A stretch of 64,000 nucleotides of DNA, from the NCBI GenBank assembly GCA_900617975.1, contig UZAE01012022.1, positions 16,190-80,189 on the forward strand. Reading direction: 5' to 3'. This document shows, in pieces, positions 37,021 through 51,102 of the stretch. The notes under the pieces were generated by a model. That model saw only the letters and a program-made list of their open reading frames with translations. It was not told where the DNA came from and made no database searches. The position numbers and the translations under genes are program-made. The stretch's first letter is position 1; each line of letters starts with the position of its first letter. The DNA is from Rodentolepis nana. Lineage: Eukaryota; Platyhelminthes; Cestoda; Cyclophyllidea; Hymenolepididae.

Positions 37021-40000
37021 GCAAGAAGCAATTTAAACTAAGATATAAACGTCTACTAAGTTTGAAATTTAACCCAAATAACAGCTAATTTAAGGCTTGT
37101 TTTCTATCGACCACTCATACTAATTACTAAATTAAGTTTTAACTAGCATATTATTGAAAAACAGAATACATTTTTTCCTAATGCCTGTATGGATGATGTG
37201 GGAGTATCTTTGCTAGTGCTTTTAAAGACATTAAACTATCTATGGTGATTGATTTTAAAAGTTCATAATGTAAGTAAGGCCACTCAAAGTGGGGAACAGT
37301 GGTTTTGAATGATAAATCCTTCTATGAAGCAGGTTCGAATATTTTCGTTCCCCAGATTAGAACTCTTAAAAAATACTGTGAATAATGCAATTCATTTTTT
37401 TCGCCTCATGCTGTACCGTGCTCCTGTCCTAGCAATGGATTCTCCGAATCACTAATCAAATATCCAATCAATTTCAAGCCCTAGTTTCATACTAATAGGC
37501 ACAATATTTTTGTTTACAAATAGAAGAAGATAATGCCCAGTATTAAATGTGGAGTAAAATGTGTTCTATTTTCTGCGTCTGGACTGGAAATTAAGACTGA
37601 GATCGCACAATTTTATTTGGCTAAAAGGATAGCATTTAAAAGAGTGAAACTCCTCTCATTTACACTTGCAGGTGGTCTTTTACCTGCTTGTCTCTTTACA
37701 CGCGTTTTGACGTACCTCGTCACATATATATTTCAAAGTCTTGCTGTAGATCCTGTTGTTCAAGTCAAAATGTGATGATTTTCTGTGTGTGTCCAAATTT
37801 AGCTCTTTAGCTCTCAAAGGAAGGAAGGAAGTGTCAGAATGCCGCATATTCTGAGGAAAACAAAATTGACACAGTTAAGTAAAATATGAGGGGTTGAGAA
37901 ATAACTCCAAACAAGTTTCGGAATTAATAAATCCTTAAAATCGTGCCATTTAACCATTTTATTCTTCCGTATATTCAACTTTTATACAAAATGAACTTCG
38001 TGGTTGGGTGAAGCTATACTTCTAATCTGGAAAAAAGGAATTAATGCTGTATTCCGTCACAAAATTGGGAACATTATAAATGTTAAAAGAAGATTGCAAA
38101 TTAGAAAGATAGAAGTTGAATATAAGGTGAAAAATTAAATAAGAATGAATGAAAGAAGGAAACGCTCCATTCCAGTCACACAAATATCGTTTCGTTGGAT
38201 GTCAGGGGATTCGATTCCCATCCACTTGTCCCAAAGAGCGGAATAGATTTTCACACTAGTTACGTTTGACTGGTATATTGGGGCACCGAATTGCTACTCT
38301 CAACCCAAGGCGTGACCTGAAAATCCTTTTCTAAATTTGCTTGAGAATGAATACCGTGAAGCTTTCGAGCAGTTCTCTGAAAAGTTGACAATAGTAGAAG
38401 AAAAGTATCTGAAATGAGTAATAACCTGGGGGTGTTAGTAAAAATGAATAATCTCTATTCAGAAATAGGGGAAAGGAAAGCTCTACTGTTCCCTCACTGT
38501 TTACGCAAATGCATAAACTCGCTGAATTAGCTTGTGACTCCAAGTCATCTTCAAGTGGTTGAGAGTACATAATGCTAATTTCAATATGATTCTCACATAC
38601 GGTAGCAACATTGACCAAATTAAAAACGAAAAGCACCCCTAGATCTCAAAGTAAGCCAGCCTAAACTAATTTAGACTGTTTAAATAATTAAAATGATGGG
38701 GGGGGGGAGAGAAAAGAATTTGGGGGCGTGGATCTAGAGTTAAGTATGCCAAACCTGATGCGCCGGGCATGTGCAAAGGCAGTTTCTTTCATCCTCCACC
38801 ACAATCAAATGAACAAATTTTAGAAAAGGAGAAGAAGGTAGGAAGAACAGTTTTTTCACGTCCACCTCAACTTCTCCCCTTTACAGCAATTGGTTTTCAG
38901 AGTTGGAGACTAACTCCTTATCTTATTGCCTTGTCCTTGAGACAATTGCATTGGAATGACTATGCTTTATTAAAACTTTATCATATTTATCGGATAATCA
39001 AAACATATTAATAATAATAAAATTTATGAATTGTAGTCTCAAAATGCAAGAAAAACCAGCAAATTGAAATCGTCCAATTAGTCCAGTTAAAAGAAAACGT
39101 TGAGTACTCACTGACTAAACGAAAAGGTCGATCACTTAAATCGGGCGAAAATTGAAGAATATCATACAAGCAGTACCTAGGTGTTCAACAAAAAGTGGTC
39201 TTCCTTTTCAATCGGATATGTCTCCCTAGGAGAAATGAAGAATACCATTTTAGATGTTATAATAATAGATACGAGTGGGCAGTAGAATGCATTGTCTAAA
39301 ACTTCAGTACTTCGGAAAAAGCAGCAACTTTTCTGAGGTTAACATACGTTGAAAACTTCGAATTATTATATTAAATAGAGAAATGTTTATTCGTAGACGC
39401 ATTTTCTCTTCAATTATTTGATCAACCATGAGTTGGAATAATTGGATAAAAGTTCACTTTCGAAAGTGCAATGCATAAAAGGAGTGGGCGTGTGAGTAAT
39501 TTCTATTTTGCAAGCTTGCTGTTGCAGAGCAAGATTTCAAGCTAACAGGACATAAAGACGATGATGTTTCACGGATAGAAATCTCGTCCTCAATGGACCT
39601 ATAATTGCATTACTTTCATATACTTTTGATCAGTGCATACAGGATGGCCAAGAGAAAAGAGATTACAGAAAGAAAAGTGAGTATAATTCGTGACCCCGCG
39701 CAAGAGCTCAATCTCATTCTCAGTGTGATGGAGGACACACCATCCCTCATCTCGACCACACTGTAGTTATTCGATTAGTATTCGTTTGCGCATATCCCTT
39801 AAATAAATGTTAAAGTTCATTATTATCAGCGATTGGATCTGATAATTTGGTGTAAGAAATTTGACCAATGAGAGGACTCGGTTGTTTTGTATTAAGTAAA
39901 TTTTACTTGAGGGAAGTTGTGTGTATTTCTCCATCATCGGACTTACACTGAATTTGATTAGGAAAATAGCTACGCAAATAGAATTACGCGCGTTGATATC

Positions 40001-40706
40001 ACCTTGGCATTTTCTCTGAAGTATCAAATCATTCCAGCACACAAAAATGAAAATAAATCGTCATTTATTTTGGTCCACAATTCAAGATAAAGATTGAAGG
40101 AATAACTCAGACACAATGTTTTCTTGAAACGAAGATTGAATATATCTATCCCAAAATAGACTAATAAAGATGGTCGGAAATCATTCGCCCATTGAATCCA
40201 GAATGCTCACTATGGGTCCATCTGAGAGGGAGAGGGAGGTGAGTTTGCAAGCTCCAGTTTTGATTCGCGTCAAAATAAAACAGCATTTAAGTTTCCAGTT
40301 TGATCTATGTGATTACCTTCGAGATTAAGTATAATATATTCTGAAATTCCGAGAGTGCATATTTCATAATAATAATTTTTGTGAGTTTATGGTAAAGCTT
40401 CCATATTCAGCAGACATTACAGTAATAGGTCCTGTGATCAAGTATACTATTTTTATCGTCACTTTCCGACTTTACCAGAAATGACCGCTTTACGAATGAG
40501 CTATTTCAAAATTTCCATTTTTTCATTCGAATCACATAAATTGCATTGAAATTTTTATCAATTTCATCGATTAGTACCTGAGGAGTGGTCAATAAGAATG
40601 ACTTGCCTGAGATGGTAACTGTCAACTGGATCGATTTATAATTGCATCACTTATTATTGATCAGTTAGCATTTAAGTGAGGCATTTTGATCCTTTGTTTT
40701 GACTAG
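37021..40706 (+). other. Intron G-H (GC-AG)
   Basis: Begins GCAAGA, a GC donor, and ends GACTAG; 3686 bp. A G10 run near 38698. No transposon recognised. Confidence 0.7.
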
Positions 40707-40983
40707 GAATTAGGAGCCACTCCTCGAGAAGCAATCAGCGAGCCGAACTCCGTTATGAAATCCGCCACGTCGAACACAAGTTTGAACGCTCAAAACCAAC
40801 AAACACAACAGGCAAGCAATAGCAGTGCTCCTTCAACTGTTGTGAAAAGCGTTAATAATTCAAGGATGACCACAATAAAGGCCGCAGCGAAAGGCATTGC
40901 TGAAATCTTCCTTGCCAGTGAGGAAATTGCTGAACAAAATGTACCTGTCATACGCTCTCTAGTAGCTGAAACTGCCTTCACTA
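40707..40983 (+). CDS. Kidins220: Kidins220-like exon H (linker after KAP core)
   Basis: Acceptor TGTTTTGACTAG, donor TTCACTA|GTAAGT; residues 739-830. The first half is Ser/Asn/Gln-rich. The second half, with KAAAKGIAEIFLASEEIAEQ and VPVIRSLVAETAFT, matches the family region where a helix (SFDLTKLLVTEDWFSDI) is followed by P-x-x-MRRLLNIVSVT. The single trailing A plus AT of the next exon makes Asn. Confidence 0.82.
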
Positions 40984-43900
40984 GTAAGTGACTAATGCAA
41001 AAATTGGTTTTTTTTGAAAATGTTGCTCAGGAGATTCAAATCGCTTTATTTATGTAATGCAATTTTTTTCCACTTTCTTAACCATTTCAATTGGAGAATA
41101 CATTAGCTAATTAAATTCCAGTTTGGACAAAATTATAGTTCCAATTCTTTTAGAGGAATTGTTGCAATTTCCTATTCTCATATTAAGAATTTTAAGTTGG
41201 CATCGTGCATTTAAGTTAACATTTAGAGAAATTTAAATTTTTTTCTAAGTCGGGGAATTCCTTTGCTTTCTAAGGAACACTAAATCGATTTGAGTCTTTA
41301 ATTCATTGTAATTATTATGTATCAACATTTACTTAAAAGTGTATATGAATTCTTAGGTAGGCAAAAGGTAATATTTTAAACTTTCATGGTCTAGAGTGAT
41401 TTCCCTGTGAACCATCTTTAGCAAATTTATCAATAATCTGCGGCTATAAATCGTCTCAATTAATATAATTATAAGTTGTTACCCTTCAATGATAACCTAA
41501 AAATTTCCGCCAATTTTGCCCTCATAAAATGTGTTTACTTCAGTATTAGATAATAACACCTGTTAAAATTCGGACGCATTAAATTATTGAACACTGAAGA
41601 TAAATTGATAAAAATGTGCTCAACAAAATATACAAACCAATATTTTTCGGTTAAACTAATGTACATATCTTAAAGAGAAAATCATTAAACCTTTTTTTAA
41701 AATTTTATCCTAAGAAAATAGCTTAATTAATTGGCCTTAAACAATCAAGGGTAATAATCATCGATCTCTTTCAGAGGGCCTATTTCAAAATTAAACGAAA
41801 TTTTATTTAAATACACACACGGAATTGTAATTCGGCAGATGCACAAATACAATAAGCAAATAATTTTATTTCAAGATTGACTGCATCATCTCTGCGTAAA
41901 TTTGCAATGAAAGTTCTGCGGAAGTCATCAAGAAACAAAATTGTATTTGTAGAACAATAGGGTATGCTGAAGGGCATTTCTCCCTTAGCAATTGCAAGAT
42001 GCACTGAGTTAGATGACAGTTCCCCAGAGGCGTACAGCATCAAGATCAATGCTGGGAGACTTATCTTAGTATTGCGTCATTAACATTCAAATAGTTGCAC
42101 TTCCCATAGAGAATGCGAAAAAAATGGGCTAATGGTCACAACTTAGAGTTCCGTCTATGTATATTGCAATGAAAGTTTATTACCTCCCTGTTGAATTGAC
42201 TGAATTAGTTTTTGACTGACACAGAGTAATAAACTCATTTCTATAATTAGTCGTGTCCAGTTCTTCTATTATTTTTTGGCGTTTTGTGGAGTTAAGGAAT
42301 TACTTTGCTATTAGCTCAGCATACAAAATATTTGCAACATATTTTTTGTATGTAATGCTTAAAATACTCCTAGGTTTGTTTGATTTACATGAGATTAATC
42401 ATATCAGCTTTTTCAGAAGATATATTCAGTAAGCGTTGCTGGAGTATAGCTTTCACCTAATTGGGATGAATAAGTCCCAACTCCCAAAGACACTATCCAT
42501 TTCGCTTGATACCCCTATCAGCTTGTGGATACACCCAAATCTTGGCACCGTGAAAGTTAACCTGAATAATACTACCATCTATTTGTTATTAGACTGCAGT
42601 TCAACTCAATAACCATACTTATTAAATTTTCGTGAGTAAAGTAAACGGTTTCTTTGATGAATTTCTTTTCCGGTTTCAATGGAGGTGGATAATAACATCA
42701 AAGACTGGAGTTAACATTATTTGGAATCTGGATTTTATCTCGCAAGGTTACAAAAATTGCATTTTTTAAGAACTATTATTCATATGAATAAAATATGGCC
42801 AACTAGTAAATTGATTGGAAGTAAATCGCTTCAGGTTTGCAAAGTGACCGCCTGGACTGGAAATCCCTAACTCTCACTGGGTCTTTGATCCCTGAAAAGA
42901 TCATCATTGTATATTTGCAACCAGTATGTTCTCAAGCAATAATCAGAAAGACCAGTCAAATTAATTACTCCTCTCTTAGAAGGTTGGTAACTTTGGAAAT
43001 TGGCCGTAATAAGCGGTACTTTTCAGAATTATTCCTTTGGTTATAAACCTAGCATTAAAATTTCTTATTAGAGTGTTGACTTTCTAGTAAACCAAACGCG
43101 CATATTAAATAGTAGGCGTAATTTTTAATATAAATAGGCTGGAATGACAACTCTGCTGATCCTTATCGCATCAATACATACGCAAAAGGTATTTGAGGAC
43201 CACTGCCTATGAGAATGGGCAGTGTTTCTTTTTTACCTAATGCCAATAGTAATAGAGAAAAGAAATTTCCCCTAAATCCTATGTTTCCCACGCTCATTGT
43301 GACCCCTCAACCTCAATATGGATCAACCGTTTTCTCCACCCTACTACCACCCCTCAATCCACCTGCTCTTCCCCCCCCCCCTCCCCACACGCTCTCATTG
43401 CTTAGCTCAACTCACCTCGTTCGCACGCGAGCAAATAGAAAACTTTTCCGTGGCATTTCACACCGATTTGAGTAAATAGTCACTTGCTCAAACGAATTGC
43501 GAACGCCCCTTGCAATGTATTTGCGGTGTCTCTGATTCAGCCAATTAACTTTGCCTAATTGAATTCGTACACCTTTGAAAAAAAAATTGATTCACTAAGC
43601 AATTTGAGAGAAAATAAAGTTAAGGCACTTGAAACGTTTTTGAACTTACATTTATAGGCTTTATTATAAGTGAAAATTTCTGTTTTTAGCCTGTTATAAC
43701 TGAAGGAAGTCAGTATATATGTGAGTACTTTGTTTATATTGATAAATCAACGGGAAAATTCAATGCAATTATGCTTCAAGTAATTTAATTCATGTAAAGT
43801 AATCCAGGTGCTAAATACTAATGCAATGGGGTGGAAGGTGGGGGGGGGGAGGGAGCGGGAACGAAAAGACGGGCTCAGAAATGACTCAAAGTAGGTTTGT

Positions 43901-45460
43901 ATTTGTTTTCACTTACAATACGACCGCGTACTCCAAATCCGAAAAAGGGACACAACGAGGTAGTTTGGTATTCAGTGATTATCCGTTTAATTAGTGTTCG
44001 ATTATCGAATATTGGAGTGCTGCGGTAGAAGAGTCAGACCTGGCGATAATCTTGCCTATCTTCTTTTTAATCAGCTTACAATAAAAGTAATCGCTTTCAA
44101 TTTCCAGCTAAAACTGTCTCTGCGTTGTACATCCAGTGCATGTTTCATTTTTACACGGAGCATGATTCGGCTATATTCCAATTTCAACCAATTGTTACTT
44201 GGCAAAATCATTAAAAGTGATTTGCGCTAAGAATCATTAAATTTGCTCATAATCATTAAACCGAATTAGGAAAAATTGTGGTGACACAGCGCTCAATCCC
44301 AGAGCCCATGATAAAATTCATTTTGAGACATATTGATCTGAGTTGGTCCTTTGTCCTCAAGTGTGTTCAATTTATCCATCTAACCAGTTGTAATTAACAC
44401 TATAAAGAGCTAAGATCTATAGAGAGAACTATAGACCACCTTCTCGTGGCAAATAACACTGATAAAAAACAAACAACCGCTGATAATAAAAAGTAATTAT
44501 TAGTGAAAAGGGTATTGTATGGGCTACTTAATTTTCTCATACCTCATCTGAGCCTTCAATTAGACCTGTTACAATGTCATACTTAGAAATTGGAAAATTT
44601 GCTAAATGCATTAGTGTTGTAAATAAAATCAGGAAAAGAGACCGTTTCAATGACTCTTCAGGTTTAAAACATACATTTGTTTGATCCAATCAGCATATAG
44701 AAACCTTGTAGTTTTACTCTTACCATTCCAAGCAATTATCGATAACTTCCATGTTTGCTCATTTTCAATACACAGCTAGAAACCGGAATTGAGTTTCCTC
44801 TCTCCCCATTTCTGACCTTTTATTCGTTGTACGCATTGGTGCTTAGGTTTGCAATGGGCGTTTTTCTCTGGTTGTGAGCATAAAATTCATTGTTTTTTTT
44901 GCAAATGATAAGAGTTTCAACTTCCGACGGTCTAGTTTTTTGCAAACTTTCTATTTAAGACTCAACTATTCACGTGTTTTCTCCTAAGTACTATAAGGGT
45001 AATTGATTTTTAACTGAAGGAAGAACATATTGCTTGATGATAAAACTATTGCTCTGTAGGAGTCTATAAAATGTGTACCTCTAGCAAGCTTTTCGAATAA
45101 TAGTAGCAAATTAATCAATGAACTGGAGATAGCTAGCCTGGATTGAATCACGTGTCATCATACTTGATGAACTAAAGCGATTTATATGGGCGTCGAGGGA
45201 GGGGGGGCGCATTTGAAAACAAGAGAAAGGCAATATTTTTTTCAAGCCGCGATGTCTCAGTACGTTGTTTTGCTAGACCTGATATCTTATTAAAAGGAGA
45301 ACGCATGGTTGAAAAGAGTTTTTTAATAATGGGTCTGCGAACTCGACTGCATACTTGAATTTGGCATTTGTTGAGCGCTATTCGTTGGAAAACGGTTAAG
45401 TCTAGAAGTTCGCAAGTGCCTCCCAGGAGTTAGGCGGTATCTAGGTCATGTGTTTTGGGA

Positions 45461-45672
45461 GGGGGGGGGGGGAACAGAAGAGTGTTTCAAAGATGAAAGT
45501 AGAAAAGGTAGAAAAAAGGTGTGGTAAGTACTGTGGAAGTAGTGGAATATGACATACAGTGGGGTGATGGCAGTTTGAAGCGAGAAGTCAACTGCCGGTT
45601 TATAGACTTTTTGCCGTATGAGTATACGTTGTTCAGGGTGCACCACGAGGAGGTAAGTCTATCCCACACCCC
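45461..45672 (-). mobile_element. Ribozyme-headed LINE-derived element, copy 7 (truncated)
   Basis: The left portion is missing; homology starts abruptly at a G12 run. In element terms the 3' end is lost, which target-primed reverse transcription does not produce, so a later deletion or recombination at the G tract is likely. No target duplication was found. Confidence 0.82.
45602..45672 (-). ncRNA. HDV-like ribozyme, copy 7 (near-intact)
   Basis: P1 GGGGTGT/GCACCCT, P2, P3, P4 and GCAAAA match consensus; L3 reads TCCTCGT and the P1-P2 joint GGG. The P1-to-P4 joining strand is GAACAA, which removes the G's for P1.1. Activity is uncertain. Confidence 0.72.
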
Positions 45673-47476
45673 GCATTCCTAAATATAAGTTCGTGTTCAC
45701 AAAATGGGAGATAGGTTCATATAATGATGAGGTTTTCTCAGAAATGCCTGGAGTCATTTGGGGTATTTTAGTGTAAATTCACAAAATTCTGTTTAACAAT
45801 GATCATGTTGCGTTTACTTGCACTTTATGTGACCAATCTCTAATCGACTTCATAAAAATTAGGAAAACTGTGAAAGACTAAATTGAGAATTTCTCGAATC
45901 TTAAGGAACAATAGTAAAATTTCCAGCGTAAACGTGTACCTTTCAGATTGTATAGAGGTTAAAATAGAAGTTAAAGTACAAGTACTCTAGCAAAACAAAC
46001 TTAAAATGTGATAGCGAAGTAATTTTCATTATCTACTTTTTGACGTTGTATTATCATCTTTTAGATAAAAAATATAAATAATTTTAATCCAAAGCATAAA
46101 ATAAATAAACAATCTATTGTGAATCATTTATAAGGATTCCACATTTTTGCTTAGCTCTATTATCTAGTAGAATAGTTTTTTTGCGCAAGGGTGGAGTAAA
46201 GCCTAAGTGTTTTTTGTGCAGTTGTGAGAATTGTTGGGAGGCAAATAGGCACATAAAGCCATATTAAGCATCCCCATTGTCACCCTGGTCTATTAACTAC
46301 TGTAAAAACGCACATACACTTGCATTTATATGTGGGGGGATTTTATGCGCATAAATGGTTCTGTAAGCCAGTAAGATTCAAGATAGCTGTTAACACAAAA
46401 CATCGGAATACCCTGGGAAATTGTTGATGAAACACTGATAATAAAGTCACGCCACAAGGAAAACTTGACCATTGAGGAGGCAAGGGAAACAAATAAATGT
46501 ATAATTTACTGAATTTTAACAAGGCTGAGCACAATCTACATGTAACATATTCTCCAGACTCTTAAATTTAGCTCTAAAATAAATTTCTTCCTCCACAAGC
46601 ACGTAGATTTAATTGGTAAGGTCTCTTAGTTGTGTTACTGGGTGGGTGTTTTTGAAATGATTGGGTCGAAATTAGGGAAAAAAAAACAATTTCCTAACGT
46701 GACGCAAATCTGCACGAATTGTTATATTTACCGTTTTCTGCTTGAAGGAGATTTCATTTTCTTATGCCTATCTGCCTAATTTTCATTTTTGTACCGCGTC
46801 TCTTTTATCGAGTTGGGTTCATAAAATCGATTGTTTATCCTCCCCCCCCCCCACCCCTCCCCCCCCCAACAAAAAGGTCAAAACTGATTTCAAGGTTGGC
46901 ATTACGCTACGCAAATTAGAAGTCAGACCGCCCTTAGTCTTTTGGCAAAAACACTGGAAAATGTGCAATTAGAGAGTGTTCGAGATTAATTTTATGAAAT
47001 GACATTTGATCACACACGTACGCACGCACACACATACACTACGCTTCCATTAAAAGTTCATTGTTGTAGATGGAGCTCGATATAAGAATGCTTGAAAGCT
47101 CTGGTAGAATTTATTGCATGTGTGAGAGTTGTTACTTTGATCTAATCTTTCTACGCATAGACTGCTAATATTTAATTGATAATAAAATAAAGATGTATTT
47201 GCCAAATTGCTAACTACAACCCTGGTAAATTTTTTGAAACATTTTTCGCACTTTATAGTATCAGTAGTAGCTTCTGTTTATGGCTGATTGACAAAAAATA
47301 CAAATTGGTGGGTGTGTGAGAGTTTTCTGATAACTTTAAGTCGTTTGATCCAAAAACTACATTTGGTCGTAAACTTGAAAACAACTGGCTTTTTCCACTT
47401 ATCATCTTAAGCGTATTTTCAGAGCCTTATTTTATGAATACAGTCAAGGCGGTGTTGAGGAAAGGTTATGCATATG

Positions 47477-47755
47477 TTATATCAAATGGCAGGCGTTTTG
47501 ATAGTTGTTATTAGTCCTTTAGCTGACTTCAGGCTTCACAGAGGGGAGAGGAGTGATCCGCAGAGGTAGAAGGGGCAGACAGACAAGAAGTCAGAGAAAA
47601 GGTAAGATGAGCACTGTGAAAGTGGTCGAATATGACACGCAGTGGGGACAAGGTAGTTTGAAGTGAGAAGTCAACTGCCGGTTTATAGACTTTTTGCCGT
47701 ATGAGTATACGTTGCTCATGATGCCCCACGTGGAGGTAAGTCTATCGCACACCCC
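47477..47755 (-). mobile_element. Ribozyme-headed LINE-derived element, copy 8
   Basis: Imperfect direct repeats GTTATGCATATG (47465-47476) and GTTATACAGATG (47757-47768), 10 of 12 identical. The element ends 89 bp before the acceptor of exon 47845-48059, the closest insertion to a splice site here. Confidence 0.82.
47685..47755 (-). ncRNA. HDV-like ribozyme, copy 8 (P1 broken)
   Basis: P2, P4 and GCAAAA are intact, but the P1 3' strand reads GCATCAT, so GGGGTGT cannot pair fully, and the joining strand is GAGCAA. Predicted inactive. Confidence 0.65.
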
Positions 47756-47844
47756 AGTTATACAGATGTCTGTATTACGAGAAGATCAGTTACAATAACG
47801 GTATAATTGAGTTGCTTGAAATTAATTCGTATTTTATATTTTAG

Positions 47845-48059
47845 ATCGCCTAATCAAATTGAAGTCCACAAACATATCAATCAAGCAGCTAGTGAATTGG
47901 ATTTATTTAACTCAACACTGGCCGTTCCACATGACTTGGATGACTATTCTCCTGGAGGAAGAGGGGTTAGATGCTCCTGCTTCAAAGGAGTCGGTTGAAG
48001 AAAGTGTCTCCTCACCCCTTCGAGTGAATCCAAATCCTCTCTCTTCGCTGGTTTCAAAG
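47845..48059 (+). CDS. Kidins220: Kidins220-like exon I (conserved NxLxxWI block)
   Basis: Acceptor TTTTATATTTTAG, donor TCAAAG|GTATAA; residues 831-902. ISIKQLVNWIYLTQHWPFHM then TWMTILLEEE matches the strongly conserved family block [30 protein letters not shown], with Trp, Thr, Gln, Trp and Pro kept. The Ser-rich remainder (KESVEESVSSPLRVNPNPL) is variable. A ribozyme-bearing retroelement (47477-47755) ends 89 bp before the exon, so little intron is left for the branch point and pyrimidine tract. Confidence 0.92.
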
Positions 48060-49304
48060 GTATAAACGTAGAATTAACTGGAAATAGCCTTCACAAAATA
48101 CCTTTTCTGTGTACTTAGGTATAACATGGATAATGAATTTAATTGTAGTAATCACTATTTAATTGGATCTTGTTCTGAGACTCTATTTATGGAATAATCG
48201 GTTGAAGCGTATGAATAGACAATCTGGATGTATACATATGACGACAGGAGATTTTGAGGCAGATTTTTGTATCTGTTTGGAGATTTTACCAAGTACTCTG
48301 AATTTGGGTGTAACACACGAGAACGTTGATTTGATTTTTTGGAAAAATGTGTTAGTCATCACTTTGTGAGAGACCAAGATAGGATGGTTTGTAGTCTAAT
48401 GGCGGATGTTATTGCTAAATGTTCAATAATGATTTTCAACTTCTTAATTGGATGGCCAACGTCACTAATTAATTGTAATCACTAAGACTGAAAGCAGGCT
48501 ATAAATTTTTCATGATAATGACTTCAGTATGTCTCCTGTCCACCAATGTCCATTTTGCGGTTGTTATCATTACCCACAGTAACACACGCCTACACACACA
48601 AATGCACAGCTTGTAATTAACCAATAATGGTAAACTAAACGAATTAACACCTCGTTTTCCAAGATTCAAAATTTACTATCCACCTCCCCTGGATCGGAGC
48701 AGACGCTGGTCTCTTATTGACCGGTGTCATTTAATTCAGAAGACAGGGTTTTCAACTTCGATTTGTGGTCCCCCCCCCCCACCCGAGTGGTTGCAGTAAG
48801 GAATTACCACAACTACTATTTTTCACTTTACAGATATATAGCATAAGACAAAACGGGGTAAAAGTGAATTTTATAGGTTTGCTGAACATCGTGAGTTGTG
48901 CTAACTTGTCAATGGCGATAATTCTTCTCCCAATCTGAGTAAAAGAAAAATTGGCTGATTTTTTAGAGTGTTTTGAATGAAAATAATGCATTTTGTATCC
49001 TCGCAAACATTTGTTAGTCTTTTTATTATATTGATAGTGGTTCTACCTACTCATTATTCGCAAGGGTTTTAGACGAGGAAATTGGCATGGAACCTTAGTT
49101 TGCCCTATGGTCGGAGGTTTAATGAGTTTTGGTTTATCTGTAATTATGGGTATTCAAGAATTTTTATACTATAAGCTATAGGAATGAATTATGTCTATGT
49201 GAATTATAAACTATGCGCAACCGGATAATGATAATCTACTAATTTGGAAGTCACGCAAAAAATAACTCCGCTTCCCTCAGCCTTCCTTCCTTAAACATTT
49301 TTAG
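48060..49304 (+). other. Intron I-J
   Basis: GT-AG, 1245 bp; a C10 run near 48771. Confidence 0.8.
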
Positions 49305-49488
49305 ACGCTGGAGGAGGTTTCCGCTTTGCCACCCATAGGATCAATTCTCTCGGGGGATGATCGCGATCCGGCAAAATTGCTCACTTTTGTTCTAAATCAA
49401 ATTGACTGCCAATATTCACGTGATGATCTGTGGCAACTGATCGACAATAGCCTCTTTCTCAATCCCATTCTCCGTGCCTGTGTCAAAG
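49305..49488 (+). CDS. Kidins220: Kidins220-like exon J
   Basis: Acceptor TTAAACATTTTTAG, donor GTCAAAG|GTAGGT; residues 903-963. PPIGSILSGDDRDPAKLLTF then SRDDLWQLIDNSLFLNPILRACV matches the family segment with I-x-x-LLEIDGD-x-F-x-FL, followed by VKVFLPCTVNLDPKLREI. Asn-Pro-x-Leu-Arg near the end corresponds to the family's LDPKLRE. There is no ATG in frame; the exon was found through its splice sites and phase. Confidence 0.85.
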
Positions 49489-49829
49489 GTAGGTTTTGAT
49501 TATTTTTTTTGCATCTATTCGATTTCCTTTCAAGATAAATAAGCCATTCTAATTCGTTTAAAATATCCATTTGTTTTCATTTTGAAAGGCTTGAAAATCG
49601 ACCCTCGCTTACATTTGAGAGACATACTTTAGGGCTGATAATTAATGTAAGCCGTCATTTGGTCAACGCAGAAACGTAGAGAAATAAACATCTTATATCG
49701 AAACACAATTCGGTTTGGACTTTTGGGAAAAGGACAAATGCGTACAGAAGTGATGGTGGTTCTGTTAGATGTAAAATAGCTTTTTGTTCTCACAAGAGGT
49801 CACTGAAGCTCCTTGCGTTTCAAATTGTC

Positions 49830-49860
<31 letters not shown>

Positions 49861-51102
49861 CTGTTCCATCCTACTTTCTCACCCATATTTGACGATATAT
49901 GAAAAAAGTTTATATGTTCTACAAAGTACAAAAGTTTTTAACAGGGCTTCGCAATAATTATTCCAAAGTAAGCAGACGGAACCACTGAAAAAATGTGGGC
50001 TTGAAACACATCGAAGAATATCAACTTCAACTTTCAAATAAAAGAAATTATGATTAATACGGTGGTGTTTTCCCTTGTTAGGCGATATGACAATTAAAAA
50101 AAGAGAATAATATCTACTGATCTGTTCTACAAATTTACGAATTAATTTGTGAGTCTGAAAGCTAACCGAATTCCATGCGCTTTTGAGACTGTAAAAGTGG
50201 TTTTGATGGAGGATGGAGGAAATTAATTTAAATCCGGCTTAATTTACTTAGGGGCGATTTTTAACAAGATGTCTATAAATTTCAATGAAATCTTCCTTGC
50301 AAAAGACTTCCTCTTTATTCTCGAAGTTCCCTTCAAGCTTCTAAAGCAGAAGGTCTAGCTTATTATATAATATGCAATTTTATTGATTTCCATAACCCCC
50401 CGCCCCTTGATTGCGATTCAGAAAATAGTCTAATAATACAATTAATAAGTTTATATTTTCTCAAGTTATTTGCTATCCATGGGGCATTTTATATCTGAGT
50501 TAATTAATAACTGAGGTAATAAAAGCAAGAGTTTTGTCATGAATTTTTCACTAATGAATATATCGGCATAAAATTGGCTATAAACACAAAGTCCGGGAAA
50601 TAATTGTCGCCAATAGACCGCGAAGTTTGGAAAATTATGTAGATCACTCCAAATTTCTTAATTTATGAGGTGAGTTAAAGTAGGTAAAATAATTTTGGAC
50701 ATTTTGAAAGAAAAAAAAATTTGGGGGTCAAAGGAATAACGAGAAGTTGGTGAGTCTTACCTTTCGAGTATATATATGATCTGTCTTGCAGAAAATATGA
50801 ATTAGTCAATTTAATTAAGAGTTTAAAATTAATTTAAAACCTCCCTTGCTCACTAGCAGGAGAGTGCAATTATCCATTTTTCGAGGTTGATTTGGGTGTT
50901 TAAAACCCAAGACTATGAGTGAGGGTGCTTCAATTAGTTTAGCACAAATGAGATAGATTAGATGCTGTTAACAAAACAACCTTCTATTTGGATAATCACG
51001 ATGTAGCAGTAGGCAAGCCGTTACACTCCACACTTAACGTGGCGGTTATGAGAGCACATGAGAGAAGTTGAATAAATTAAGATGGGATGTTTTATAAAAG
51101 AT

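Larger units (their letters stand above)
40984..47844 (+). other. Intron H-I
   Basis: GT-AG, 6861 bp, the longest intron. Contains element copies 7 and 8, a C-run near 43372, a G-run near 43838, a C-rich stretch near 46842-46867 and a CA-rich tract near 46993-47040. Confidence 0.8.

Noticed and set aside
38195..38225. tRNA-like T arm (GGGATTCGATTCCC)
   Set aside because: The hairpin exists, but I found no matching acceptor, D and anticodon arms at tRNA spacing around it.
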